Assembly (NCBI GenBank): GCA_032622095.1
Contig: CP136066.1
Location: forward strand, 134,881,917 to 134,945,916
Length of the DNA: 64,000 nt
Direction: 5' to 3'
Source: Siphonodentalium dalli
Lineage: Eukaryota > Mollusca > Scaphopoda > Gadilida > Siphonodentaliidae
Positions 35,955 through 48,436 of the stretch are shown here, piece by piece. The notes beneath the pieces are model-generated. The model worked only from the letters and a program-made list of their open reading frames with translations. It was not told where the DNA came from and made no database searches. The first letter of the stretch is position 1. The number at the start of each line of letters is the position of its first letter. Position numbers and translations under genes: made by a program.

Positions 35955-35984
35955 TTACCCACTGTGAGTGCTTTGCCCCTTTAA
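35955..35984 (+). CDS. Candidate terminal exon of the same gene
   Basis: After TACTTTTTGCAG the frame continues LPTVSALPL and stops (TAA). The phase matches the exon ending at 35480. It is very short, and an internal GTGAGT could act as a donor instead. Low certainty. Confidence 0.25.
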   Translation, partial: LPTVSALPL

Positions 35985-36018
35985 ACAATAGTCTGGTTGT
36001 TAAAGCATTGGACCAAGG

Positions 36019-38160
36019 ACAAATTGTTAAGCTATTTTTGGTGTCATTTTGTCGGGCAGAATCTGGGGAACGACATATCCAAAATCCGCCTTTGTGAAAA
36101 TTCTCTATTCAAGATGGCATCCAATATGGCTGTTGTAATGGAAATTGTTGAATTCCTCTGGTTATGCACCAATTAATGCCAAATTTGTAATAAATTTATT
36201 AACCCTTTCATGAAGGGAGATGTGCTGGTACAGTATTAAAGATCCTGTGGCAGTGCATTCTCTTATATATGCGAGTCTCCCATAGGAAGCCTTGAATATT
36301 AAGATAATGCACTGGCTTACACAGATTCCCTTATATAATTATATACAAAAGTCTTTTTTGAGGTACTTAATAATGGATCGCTAGCCCTTCCACAACCGAA
36401 GACACTACATCTACTTGGCATATGTGGAGATGACAGATATTCGGGATATTTATATCGAAACAAAAACACAAAACAAAAAACAAAAGCGCCTAAATAGAGT
36501 TAACATTATTCAGCACAGTGTTTATATAACATTTGGGCGCTTCTTAATATGTATGACCAGGTGAATGTGATCATACGTCACCCTTTATATTCACTTTAGG
36601 GCATTTTTCAGTGCAAACAAGTTCGGGACTGACACTGATGAATAGTCACCGAGTGATTACAAATCACCGAGTGAATACGAGACAATCGAAGCACTACTGC
36701 CTTCTATTCAACAAAGTAGACATGTGGCGGCATGTTATTAATGGCTACAAAAACAACCATTCTAGGCGCTACTAATACTTTATTCACATAATTATTGTTT
36801 TCTATTCCAGATGAACGGCCAAAGCGGCCACACTATCTTCTTTTATTAGATAACACATTGAATAGCGACGTAATCTATACACAACACGCGCACATACCAC
36901 TCCGCATTTTAGTATCGGCTGACTTACGATTACGTTATCGTAGTCAGAATAATAAACTCCGGCTCCGAATCTGGGTTTTTAATTTGCTCTCCCACAACTA
37001 CGTCACTCGTAGTTTAGTCACGGAAATCTCCGAATACCGGTGGTGGTATTATTTATTTATTTTACGGGTTATTTATTATGCGATCGGAATGGGACTTGGA
37101 TCATTTTAATCACAACAGGGAGGGCTTTCCGATTGCGTTTCGTAGTTTCTAGACCGAATAAATCCTTTCTCCCTAATGTAAATATAGTTGCTGTACACAG
37201 AACCACAAATAGCAACATTTTGTGACTGTTCAACGCTAAAATAACAGCTTTAAACGAGGATTGTCTGATATTTAGCACAAGTAAGATATTTTCAAACAAA
37301 ATGATACTGAAAACTTATATTGTGAGGTAGCATATTCTGGTTGTAAAGTGGCGACTGAAGTAATTTTAACAAAATTGTCTACTAATAAACCTGTTTGGTA
37401 GCAGCATGAACATTGGTCTTACATAAACTGTAAGGTATACCTCTCTTTGATCTTGTGAGATAATGTGCTAATCTATTGAAGAGATGAGAATTTCTTGCCA
37501 GTATAATAAGCATTGGGACATATGTTTATGGTTTATTATCATGGAGAGTGTAGAAAGTTCCGGAAATGTAACTAGAGTTTGTTCCGCAAGGGTGTGCACT
37601 TCAGTTTCTTTGTTACATTCAATAATTAATCGCAACACCGAATGAAACTCATGCACTGTGTGGCGAAACATTACTTTGTGTTTTGCATACCCAAATTTAT
37701 TATATTTTGACCTGACAGTTGAATGTTGGATAAGCAGAGAACCCAAACTTTAAAGACATAAATCATTGGGTTTGACTTGAGTTGCAGTGATCGATAAATC
37801 CGTCAGATGGATCTGCTTAACAACAGACTTTTATGTTACCAATAGGTATTTTCACTCCTAGGTGGTTATCCAATACGTTGCTTTCGTCGTGGGATGTATT
37901 GGAGTTGCAGCCATTATTTTCCATCCATGTTACTCTATTCACTCCTATACTCTAATTTCACAAAAACTGGTATAACTGCATAATTTTTATGCCACAACAT
38001 ATCGTATGACATATTTTGAGAACTGATGTAATATAGACAACCACGTAGGATGCCATCTTAGATAACAAAGTTTCCCCAAAGCGGATTTTAATGGATTTTG
38101 GAAATGTTGTTCCATGGACATTTGCACATGTTTTGATACCAAAATCCATCAACAATTTGT
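36019..38160. mobile_element. Degraded element with inverted ends related to 12151-15788
   Basis: The left end (about 36019-36135: ACAAATTGTT, CATATCCAAAATCCGC, AAGATGGCATCCAA) and right end (about 38041-38160, inverted) are diverged copies of the arms of the 3.6-kb element in the MDH1 intron. The middle holds small frames, the most protein-like being 92 codons on the minus strand at 37468-37746, unrecognised. An older member of the same family. Confidence 0.45.
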
Positions 38161-38894
38161 TCTAGGTTGACCCTACATTTTGACTTCAATGACCAGACCA
38201 CAAATTATACAGAATTTCACTTCATTGGCATACATATGAAATGTGAGATATTAAAATACTAGATAACTATTCACAACATAGTCTCAAGAATTAAAAATGC
38301 TCTCAGGGCTTGAGAAGCCATGATTACAACAAGAGAATTGTCAATAAAGCAAACATTTTAGACATTAGAAGCCGCATTCTATACTTATAATCCTCCTAGA
38401 AATCACAAAACAAGATAACGTTTTCTTCTTGAACCAACAGCACTATTGTGTCGGAAGCATCATCAGGTCTGACACATTCTGGATTCATCTATTATAGTTG
38501 AATAAGGATATTTTAGTTTTGTGAAGTTATTAAAGATGCATAACTCATTATTATTTATTACATGCCTGTTAATTGAGAGCACACCGTTCCTTCGTCTCAT
38601 CTTTTTCAAGCCATATCACACAAGTGTGTGGAACGGAACGACCGCATCATCACATGACGATTGCCTTGATGAAACCGGAACTTTAAAACAAAAAAGCATC
38701 TCGTAACAGATGACAAGTTCAAGAAATAGCATGCAGTAATTCTTCAGAAACCATCATAAATGATCAGTTGGGAGATGTCGGCCGGCATGTATTAAACACA
38801 GAACTACATATGTGTGTTGCTTGGCAATAAGTCGTGGCCGTACTGGATTCATCCAGCCCAGTTCCATGGTTTCAGAGCTTCGTCCAGCCCCGAT
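38161..38894. other. Spacer, no gene seen
   Basis: AT-rich sequence with no splice-bounded frame or repeat of note. Confidence 0.35.
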
Positions 38895-39024
38895 TCTGTG
38901 GTTTTAGTGCTACAGGTCAAAGTTCTGGAGTAGCATTTCCATATATGGAGCTTTTGAATATTCATGACTTCCATATATCGAAATGCTACTACAGAACTTT
39001 GACCTGTAGCACTAAAACCACAGA
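38895..39024. repeat. Foldback palindrome (54-bp arms)
   Basis: Arms 38895-38948 and 38971-39024 pair almost completely (TAGTGCTACAGGTCAAAGTT near the outer end, CCATATAT at the inner end) around a 22-nt loop. The overlapping 95-codon frame is symmetric by-product. Confidence 0.75.
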
Positions 39025-39977
39025 TACGGGCCTGGTGGATCCAATATGGCCGCGAGTTGGTGACAGGGCATATAGTTTATGGTACTCTTGTGATTGTGGA
39101 AGGATAACACTCGAGGACTAATCTTGTACTATCCTTATGCGATCGCACTCATGCTATAAACTAACAATCAAGAACACCATGTGATATTATGTGTACTATA
39201 TATCATGCCCTTGATTGTAAAATAGTGTTGCACATAAATCGGTATGTTTGTTTATAACAGTTAAATATAACTATAACAATTGATTTCAAGATGCGCCAGA
39301 CTTCATCATGGTAAGAATTCCAATACTTGGCTTTCCTAACATGACAAGAGGATTGGAACTTATTGTGGAGTGTCTCTTATTTCTTTAATATCACTCTCCT
39401 ACTTCTTCAGATATTAATTCTATTCTACTATATTATATGTCCAACCTGATAGCCATTTTTAAGGTTAGGCCCAAAAAAACCTCTTTGTTTCCGATACCCT
39501 GAGATTTTCTTGCCTGCCTCAAATCTTTTTCTTTTTTTCCCAGTCTATAGTTACCTGTTAGAGTGTCAATGTGAATATTTATTGTTTTTTACAATCCCAA
39601 AAGCAAAAATAAGTCAGTTATTAAGCTCAAAATTGGTAGAGATCTTACTGCAAAATGAATGAATTCAAGGGACAGCATGTTTTTATCCAATGCTTGGCTC
39701 ATTTTCAAAATGCATTGCTCTACTATATTCCATGGAACCGTGACTACACTATTATATCGATTACAGATGAATTAAAGGTTTTAAAAAAAATTGTAAAAAA
39801 TAAAAAAAATCCCTGCCTGAATGTCTGGAAAATTATCCCAATGTTATCGGAAACAGGTTTTTGTTTTGGTCTTAGCAGAAGATAGAATAGCACTAACTTC
39901 CAGAATAATCAGTCAATATAAATCAAAACATTCTCCATTGGATATAAACTGAATAATTCTTTTAAGTATAAATAGAG
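39025..39977. other. Spacer, no gene seen
   Basis: AT-rich, with short A- and T-runs; the 76-codon frame at 39655 has no motif or splice context. Confidence 0.35.
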
Positions 39978-40119
39978 GATCTCACATGAGTTTCTATTTT
40001 ATACGGAATTTATCAACCGAGTTCACTAAATTCGATTTGAGCCGAGGTTTACCGAGGCTCAAATAGAATTTAGAGGACGAGGTTGATAAATTACGTATAA
40101 AATAGGACGAGTGTGAGAT
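39978..40119. repeat. Foldback palindrome (~70-bp arms)
   Basis: GATCTCACA..CTATTTTATACG..AATTTATCAACC..GAGCCGAGG pairs with the inverted copy in 40051-40119, leaving a loop of 1-3 nt. The arms carry scattered mismatches. Similar in form to the element at 9760-9896. Confidence 0.7.
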
Positions 40120-41117
40120 ACCTTTTATCACATGATCAAATAAACCCGAAGCAACGCGAAATATTCATCGAAAACAACAATCATAAACTACAGCGATCGC
40201 AAGTTATTTGAAGAACGCTGTGACGTCATCGCACGCGCTGATATTAAACGTGTCTATTACCGATAATTATGAAACTGCTTTTATGGCAAAATTATGTGAT
40301 AACACAAGTTAATGTTTTGAATTTCCAGAACATTAACAATCTCACCAGATCTCACTACTATTTATATGTTTTCCAATATGCAAGATACCAACAACAAAAT
40401 GTTTCTAAGATTATTTCCAATAAATAGATGTATATGTTCAGAACCAATTATCACATATTATATAATATATAACATTACATATTTATACGTATATATATCA
40501 AACTCACCCAAAAGGTGTAACATCAATAACATGAAACCAAAAACATGAGTTTCTAAGGTCAAGATTGCATTATGATGGAAAGCTTCATGGTAAAATATAT
40601 TCCAATATTTAACTTTGGTGAACACATACTAGGTAGGGGTTTAGGAAGTTTGAAGATTATATTACATGTATATAACTAATCAACATTAAAGGAATTTAAT
40701 TTTGTTTAGTTACATTTTTAATTATCCTCTTGATTTCCAATACTATTTAAAGAGGTGCTGTATGCCATTTTCAATAAATTCTGGGTGATAACAATGATCT
40801 AATATCGATAATATATAGAAAACTAAGTAATTTGAGTCGATGATGTATTCTGTAAACGTTCAGGTTAATAGGTTATCTTAAAATCAAAGTTAATAATTTG
40901 ATATAAATTTAATTTACGGCTGGAGCCATAAACTAAATTCCGAATTTCCGTGTTCAAGAACGTAATCAAAATAATTCACAAATAGTGGATTGGCCAACGT
41001 GAGGCACATATGATTGTGTAAACAATTAATTTGATATGGGGCCACTCACTGACTAGTGATTATACAATGATATAAATGAGTATATGGGACTAGTATGCAT
41101 ATAAATTAACATTTATA
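40120..41117. other. AT-rich spacer, no gene seen
   Basis: No recognisable feature. It holds no endonuclease sequence of the retroelement that follows, so that copy is 5'-truncated. Confidence 0.4.
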
Positions 41118-43385
41118 TGATACATTTGCTTGAATACTGTCCAAAAATTAATCGATGACAATTGGTATTTTCGCATTCTGGCTAATCTTCCATCCGTAAC
41201 ATTACTTTGTACTGCGTGTATAGCAAATAGACTCAAGAAAGTTCTTCCTGTCATCATCAGTCGGGACCAATCGGGTTTCTTGCCAGAAAGATTTATTGGC
41301 GATAATACCAGACTAATATACGATTTAATTCACGAAACCAACTTTCAAAATAAACCAGGCATGCTACTTCGTATAGATTTCGAAAAAGCTTTCGACTCAG
41401 TGTCCTGGTCCTTCATCGAAAATTGCTTTTCCAAATTAGGTTTTGGAGATTCGATTAAAAGATGGATTAGAATCTTCTATACAAATATAGTCAGCTGTTT
41501 TAGTGAACGGACATATCTCACGTTTTTTCCAACCTTCTAGAGGATGTAGGCAGGGCGACCTCATGGGCGACCCTGTCTCTCCTGGGCCTTATATTTTTTT
41601 GCTCTGCGCGGAAGTGTTTGCCACAATGATCAGGGAAAACAAAAACATAAGGGGGATAACTCTCAGCATGACAGAATATAAAATAAACCAATACGTGGAC
41701 GATACCACACTGATCCTTGATGGTAGCGAAACTAGTCTTCGGGAGGCTCTAAATATACTGGACTCAGTCGAAATAATTTCTGGTCGCAAGGTAAACATAG
41801 ACAAATGTCAAATAGTCTGGCTAGGGCCGAAGAAAGCCTGTTCGTCATTACCAATACCTGATTGCCGCATCCCCATATCCAGTGAATTTAGCCTCTTAGG
41901 CATAAACTTTAGCACAAATTTGTCAAACATTTTAGATATTAACTATGCTAAAAAAAATGGATGAAATTAAGGAAACACTGGGCAAATGGAATCACAGATT
42001 ATTAACTCCTCTGGGGAAAATAGTAGTAATCAAATCAACGATTATCCCAAAACTTGTTCATCTCTTTATTTCTCTTCCTAATCCAGGGGAAAAATTTATT
42101 ACTGACTTAAACAGCCTCATGTTCAAATTCATTTGGAATGGAAAACGTGACAGAATAAAGCGTAGTCAAATTTACCAACCATATGAGAATGGCAGGTTGC
42201 GAATGGTCAATGTAACTCTTTTTATTGACTCAATGAAAATAAGTTGGATCTGAAGAATGTTAACGTCAGACAGAAGCTGGACTGGATTAGCACCTACCAA
42301 TATATTATCTGATCCTTTATTTTCAACATATGGGCAAAAATAAATTAAATCGGTCGAACAAACAATTCGAAATTTATTCTGGAGGGACGTGGTAAAAGCG
42401 TGGCGCAACTTTATTTCCGCTAAAGCATATCAGCAACAAAATATAAAAACACAAACACTATGGAACAATGACAATATCATAGTCAACGAGAGGTGCTTGA
42501 ACATCAATGAGTGGAGAAAGAAAGGAATTGTTTTTATCAATGACCTGTATGACGAGAGAGGTAATTTGATGACAGTATAATATTTGGAAAACAAATTAGG
42601 TATAGCCACAAATTTTCTCACATTGCATGGATTACATAGACAAATAATTAAACTTGACTATAACAATGACCAGGAAGTCAAAATAGTAGAACGTCCAATA
42701 ATTCTAGAGAATATATCAATCTTGTTATGGAATAAAAGTGGGGGCAAATTTTTTTATGACACTTTATTATCAACGGTTAAAACTCAAACATCATCTGCAA
42801 AGAATAAATGGGAAAACGAATTAAATATAGATATTCCATGGAGACAGACCTTCTCCGCGCCCTTCTTCCATTTAATGGATACAAAATACCGTTGGTTTCA
42901 GTACAGAATTTTGACTAGAATACTAGGAACAAGCAAACTTTAAAAAAATATGAAACTAAGATCTGAGGGACTATGTCAAAGATGCCATAGCTATGAAGAA
43001 ACGATATCTCATATTTTCTACAATTGCCCCACTGTACGCTCCTTCCTGGTAGACGCACAACAATGGCTGTCTAAACATAATTTAAACCTCGATCTGACAA
43101 AGAAAAACATAATTCTTGGAACACATTCGCAGACACAGACGAATAACGAAACTGAATACCTTTTACTTACAATTATTAAGTACTACCTGTACAAAACCAA
43201 ATTTAACCCTGATAAATGGACCATTAAATCGCTTTCCCTGGAGAAAAGTTGTGCCAGTGACCCCACCCCTCCCCATCTCGTAGTATTATATCAGTAAATG
43301 TTTTGTGTTACGTATACAATACTACATGTACATAATATATATAAAAATTAAATAAATAATTAAAAAAAATTAAATAAAAATTGTA
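41118..43385 (+). pseudogene. 5'-truncated, dead non-LTR retrotransposon (L1/Tx1-like reverse transcriptase)
   Basis: A LINE reverse transcriptase copies element RNA at a nicked target. Motifs in order: IANRLKKVLPVIISRDQSGF, LLRIDFEKAFDSVSW, GCRQGD..SPGPYIFLLCAEV, the catalytic NQYVDDTTLIL, then the thumb-like KWNHRLLTPLGK and a C-terminal zinc-knuckle CQRCHSYEETISHIFYNC. These motifs fit L1/Tx1-type elements. Lesions: a frame change at about 41501 (one extra A), another at an A-run near 41950, and four stops (42251, about 42341, 42578, 42941) in an otherwise continuous last frame. A 12-bp near-duplication inserts LMGD between RQGD and PVSP. The endonuclease half is missing. An (AAT/TAAA)-rich tail at 43347-43382 marks the 3' end. 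No flanking duplication is obvious. Confidence 0.85.
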
Positions 43386-44327
43386 CTCAACAGACTTTCA
43401 AAATGGAAATCTGGTTACCTTATTCTACTACTCAGACTGTAGAAACCAACAACAACATTTGAGTACAGCATCCCTTTAAATAATTTTGTATAAAGTTCTG
43501 TATAAACAATATGTATGTTTGAGTTTGGGTATTGGTTACTACGAGTGATCAATTGGACGAATGGTTCAAATTGGGCAAGGGCCAGCATAATGCAAAAAAT
43601 TCGCAAATAACAATCTTGCCTCATACTTCACGAGTGAGCCATGTATCTAAACTCTCCTCAGCCAATGTTTTGACTCTTCTGTTTGTTTACTGGCGCACAC
43701 TCAAAATACCCAGTTGAATGGACTGGGTTCTGGCCCAAAAGGGAGGGTGTCATCTCCTCTCCCTACCTCAGTACATGGGATTCAGTCCATTTTCAGGCAA
43801 TATGTCAAATTCATACCCTCGGTATGAAGGATTCATACCCGTCTTAAATAGTATTCGGATTCAAATAACAGGCTGCTACGCGACTATGATGGCAACAAAT
43901 TGTGGTATTTGATGGATAGAATGGACCTTTTTAGCCCTTTTTATCATTTTTCGGGTCTCGTTCAATGGTTCTGTTTATCAATGGCTAGTTAGCCTGTGGC
44001 AGACATTCACAACAGCATAGCATCCGATCATCACTATGCTGGAAAAATAGAGTAATAGTTTGCTACCAGGACTTATTCTCTTAATGTGGGCAAGTGTCAA
44101 AATGTATTACATGTAACCTAACCAGGGATGCCAGAAGCAAGAAATGGCAGTGGGGGGCAGCCATAATTTATATATTTTTCTTACATTGGAGAAGTATGAC
44201 AGACACCATAAATGCTAAAAATAAAAGATATGCACTATACTATATTAGCTGACTGAATTATGTGTTGAAAATAAACAAATAGATGCTTTCATTGAAGTCA
44301 TTGGGTATATAGATAGAACACAACCCA
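43386..44327. other. Spacer, no gene seen
   Basis: Mixed sequence with only short frames. The 12-mer GAACACAACCCA at 44316-44327 is the left flank of the next entry. Confidence 0.35.
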
Positions 44328-45135
44328 GTCTGGGTGAACGTCGACTCTATATTTGAAATATAGAGTCTGGAGCTTATGTGGCCAAAACCATTTCTATTCA
44401 GCGAAGAGCTTCCCCAAAATGACGTCACGGATTAAAAAAAATACATCGATGATTGACAGGTGTCCCCACGTGTTATTTGTTGTGCTTCGCAATAGCAATG
44501 GCCTGTGTCGCGACATAAACTTACAGCAGATAATATTTGTCGTGTGTGCGACTATTCTTTTTCGGGAGATGAACTCGCTGCATCAACCGGAAAGCTGCAT
44601 CCGAGAGCAAAAAATAAGGTCGTCATAAAAAATTATGCTTTAGAACTATTTAAAAGCATAAAATTAAGTCATTTCCTCGGTGTTAACTTTCAGATGACTT
44701 TTTTACGACAAATAATTTGATTTGCAAACCATGGTACAATCATGAAAGTAAATCAAATACACGGACATGAGTGAGTTCTATTTATATTTATGGGAGGCCA
44801 AGTTGGTACCATGCGCAGGCCTATCTATCAGGTCTAGCACATCCTTCAAATTAATCCGAATATATAATTTCGAAGCCATTGTTGTCTCTGTTGTATTTGC
44901 AAGCATCGCTTTCGATCGGAGAAATTCCGCTCTGTTACTATATTTAGAGGTGACATTATGGGAGTCTCCGCCCACTAACACTTGTTTATTAACCCATACG
45001 GTTTCATTGGACGGAAAATAATTTACGCAATCAGATTACGGAATCCCGAGGACTTGGAAATGAGATAGCGATGTTATCCGTCAGACCTTATATTCAATGT
45101 TGTAATGAATATTTAGGTATGAGTTTACTCAGACT
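44328..45135 (+). mobile_element. Candidate element with 12-bp flanking repeats and a Cys-containing open frame
   Basis: GAACACAACCCA stands directly left (44316-44327) and directly right (45136-45147) of this 808-bp stretch. The inner ends are weakly inverted (GTCTGGGTGAACGTC against GTCTGAGTAAACTC). Inside, a plus frame at 44505-44720 reads KLTADNICRVCDYSFSGDEL and KLHPRAKNKVVIKNYALELF, with one CxxC pair. TTACAG before the Cys part may be an acceptor. GACTCTATATTTGAAATATAGAGTC-type symmetry lies at about 44343. A 12-bp duplication is longer than most DNA transposons make, so the class is open. The frame may be a first exon or relic of a zinc-binding protein I do not recognise. Confidence 0.35.
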
Positions 45136-45160
45136 GAACACAACCCACATTTTAATTAAT

Positions 45161-48100
45161 GAAAGTGCTCAACTAGGAAAGGGAATAATTTAATGTATTA
45201 CAGTCAATGGAGCGATTAGGAATGTGGAAAGTTGAATGTCTAATACTAGTTTATAGACATGAAGAGAAAAGTAAAATCCAAGATGGCTGCTGGCGGCCAT
45301 GTTTTCGGCCGAATGACCCCAAAATAAGTCGTTCCCATCTACATGTCATCGTTAACATCCATGACAAATTTTATGACGATCAGACTAAAGGTACGTCCTG
45401 TAGTCCATGCTAAAGAATTTAGTCATACAAAGAGTAAAATACAAGATGGCTGCTGGCGGCCATGTTTTTTGGCCAAATGACCCCAAAATGACTCGTTCCC
45501 ATCTACATGTCAATATTAACATCCATGACAAATTTCATGATGATCAGACGAACAGTACGACCTGTGGCCCATGCTAATGGATTAAATTTTGAAATCCAAG
45601 ATGGCCGCTGGCAGCCATGTTTTTTTATCGAATGACCCCAAAATGACTCGTTCCCATTTACATTCCAATTTCAACAGCCATGACAAATTTTATGATGATC
45701 AGACTAAAGGTACGACCTGTAGCCCGTGCTAAAGGATTTAGTCATACAAAGAGTAAAATCCAAGATGGCTGCTGGCGGCCATGTTTTTTGGCCGAATGAC
45801 ACCAAAATGACTCGTTCCCATCTACATGTCATTATTAACATTCATGACAAATTTTATGATGATCAGACTAAAGGTACGACCTGTAGCCCGTGCTAAAGGA
45901 TTTAGTCATACAAAGAGTAAAATCCAAGATGGCTGCTGGCGGCCATGTTTTTCGGCCGAATGACCCCAAAATGACTTGTTCCCATCTACATGTCATTATT
46001 AACATTCATGACAAATTTTATGATGATAAGACAAAAGGTACAACCTGTAGCCCGTGCTAAAGGATTTAGTCATACAAAGAGTAAAATCCAAGATGGCTGC
46101 TGGCGACCATGTTTTTTGGCCGAATGACCCCAAAATTACTCGTTCAAATCTGCATGTCATTTTTAACATCCATGACAAATTTTATGATGATCAGACTAAA
46201 GGTACGAGCTGTAGCCCGTGCTAAAGAATTTAGTCATACAAAGAGTAAAATACAAGATGGATGCTGGCGGCCAAGTTTTTTGGCCGAATGACCCCAAAAT
46301 GACTCGTTCCCATTTACATTCCAATTTCAACAGCCATGACAAATTTTATGATGATCAGACTAAAGGTACGACCTGTAGCCCGTGCTAAAGGATTTAGTCA
46401 TACAAAGAGTAAAATCCAAGATGGCTGCTGGCGGCCATGTTTTTTGGCCGAATGACCCCAAAATGACTCGTTCCCATTTACATTCCAATTTCAACAGCCA
46501 TGACAAATTTTATGATGATCAGACTAAAGGTACGACCTGTAGCCCGTGCTAAAGGATTTAGTCATACAAAGAGTAAAATCCAAGATGGCTGCTGGCGGCC
46601 ATGTTTTTTGGCCGAATGACACCAAAATGACTCGTTCCCATCTACATGTCATTATTAACATTCATGACAAATTTTATGATGATCAGACTAAAGGTACGAC
46701 CTGTAGCCCGTGCTAAAGGATTTAGTCATACAAAGAGTAAAATCCAAGATGGCTGCTGGTGGCCATGTTTTTCGGCCGAATGACCCCAAAATGACTTGTT
46801 CCCATCTACATGTCATTATTAACATTCATGACAAATTTTATGATGATAAGACAAAAGGTACAACCTGTAGCCCGTGCTAAAGGATTTAGTCATACAAAGA
46901 GTAAAATCCAAGATGGCTGCTGGCGACCATGTTTTTTGGCCGAATGACCCCAAAATTACTCGTTCAAATCTGCATGTCATTTTTAACATCCATGACAAAT
47001 TTTATGATGATCAGACTAAAGGTACGAGCTGTAGCCCGTGCTAAAGGATTTAGTCATACAAAGAGTAAAATCCAAGATGGATGCTGGCGGCCAAGTTTTT
47101 TGGCCGAATGACCCCAAAATGACTCGTCCCATTTACATTCCAATTTCAACAGCCATGACAAATTTTATGATGATCAGACTAAAGGTACGACCTGTAGCCC
47201 GTGCTAAAGGATTTAGTCATACAAAGAGTAAAATCCAAGATGGCTGCTGGCGGCCATGTTTTTTGGCCGAATGACCCCAAAATGACTCGTTCCCATTTAC
47301 ATTCCAATTTCAACAGCCATGACAAATTTTATGATGATCAGACTAAAGGTACGACCTGTAGCCCGTGCTAAAGGATTTAGTCATACAAAGAGTAAAATCC
47401 AAGATGGCTGCTGGCGGCCATGTTTTTTGGCCGAATGACACCAAAATGACTCGTTCCCATCTACATGTCATTATTAACATTCATGACAAATTTTATGATG
47501 ATCAGACTAAAGGTACGACCTGTAGCCCGTGCTAAAGGATTTAGTCATACAAAGAGTAAAATCCAAGATGGCTGCTGGTGGCCATGTTTTTCGGCCGAAT
47601 GACCCCAAAATGACTTGTTCCCATCTACATGTCATTATTAACATTCATGACAAATTTTATGATGATAAGACAAAAGGTACAACCTGTAGCCCGTGCTAAA
47701 GGATTTAGTCATACAAAGAGTAAAATCCAAGATGGCTGCTGGCGACCATGTTTTTTGGCCGAATGACCCCAAAATTACTCGTTCAAATCTGCATGTCATT
47801 TTTAACATCCATGACAAATTTTATGATGATCAGACTAAAGGTACGAGCTGTAGCCCGTGCTAAAGGATTTAGTCATACAAAGAGTAAAATCCAAGATGGC
47901 TGCTGGCGGCCATCTTTTTTGGCCGAATGACCCCAAAATGACTCTTTCCCATCTACATGCCATTATTAACATTCTTGACAAATTTTATGATGATCAGACT
48001 AAAAGTACGACCTGTAGTCCGTGCTAAAGAATTTAGTCATACAAAGAGTAAAATCCAAGATGGCTGCTGGCGGCCATGATTTTGGGCCGAATGACCCCAA

Positions 48101-48436
48101 AATTATTCGTTCCCATCTACATGTCAATATTAACATCCATGACTAATTTCATGATGATCAGACAAACAGTACGGCCTGTAGCCCGTGCTAATGGATTGAA
48201 TTTTGAAATCCAAGCTGGCCGCTAGCGGCCATGTTTTTTTTCCGAATGACCCCAAAATTAATCATTTTGGTCTAAATGTTGATGTCAACAGCTATGACAA
48301 ATTTCATAATGATCCGACCAAAGTTACGACCTGTAGCCTGGATTGTTGACGCCTTACGTACACACGTACACACGGACGACGGACGACAAAGCCATGGCAA
48401 TAGCTCAAACTTTACAAAGTAAAGTTGAGCTAAAAA
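45161..48436 (-). mobile_element. Pearl-like element E, inverted
   Basis: Head TTTTTAGCTCAACTTTAC at 48436 (minus strand), then CATGGCTTTGTCGTCC and a GTGTACGTGT stretch near 48360. The core has about 19 monomers, and the tail is at 45161. The tail hairpin is mostly deleted (AAAGTG joins CTCAAC directly). The core is the most homogeneous in the window and has a higher-order period. Confidence 0.7.
45653..48005 (-). repeat. Higher-order tandem repeat: 5 x ~164 bp = ~820 bp, three copies
   Basis: Diagnostic monomer variants recur at a fixed distance: GACCATGTTTTTTGGCCGAA with CAAATCTGCATGTCATTTTT at about 46105, 46925 and 47744; GATGGATGCTGGCGGCCAAG at about 46255 and 47075; GAATGACACCAAAATGACTC at about 45795, 46615 and 47434. 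Neighbouring monomers differ from each other far more than monomers 820 bp apart. The block of five was therefore amplified as a unit, recently. The last copy is incomplete. Confidence 0.85.

Noticed and set aside
45270-48340. CRISPR-like array
   Set aside because: Units are contiguous ~164-bp monomers without unique spacers, in a spliced eukaryotic genome.
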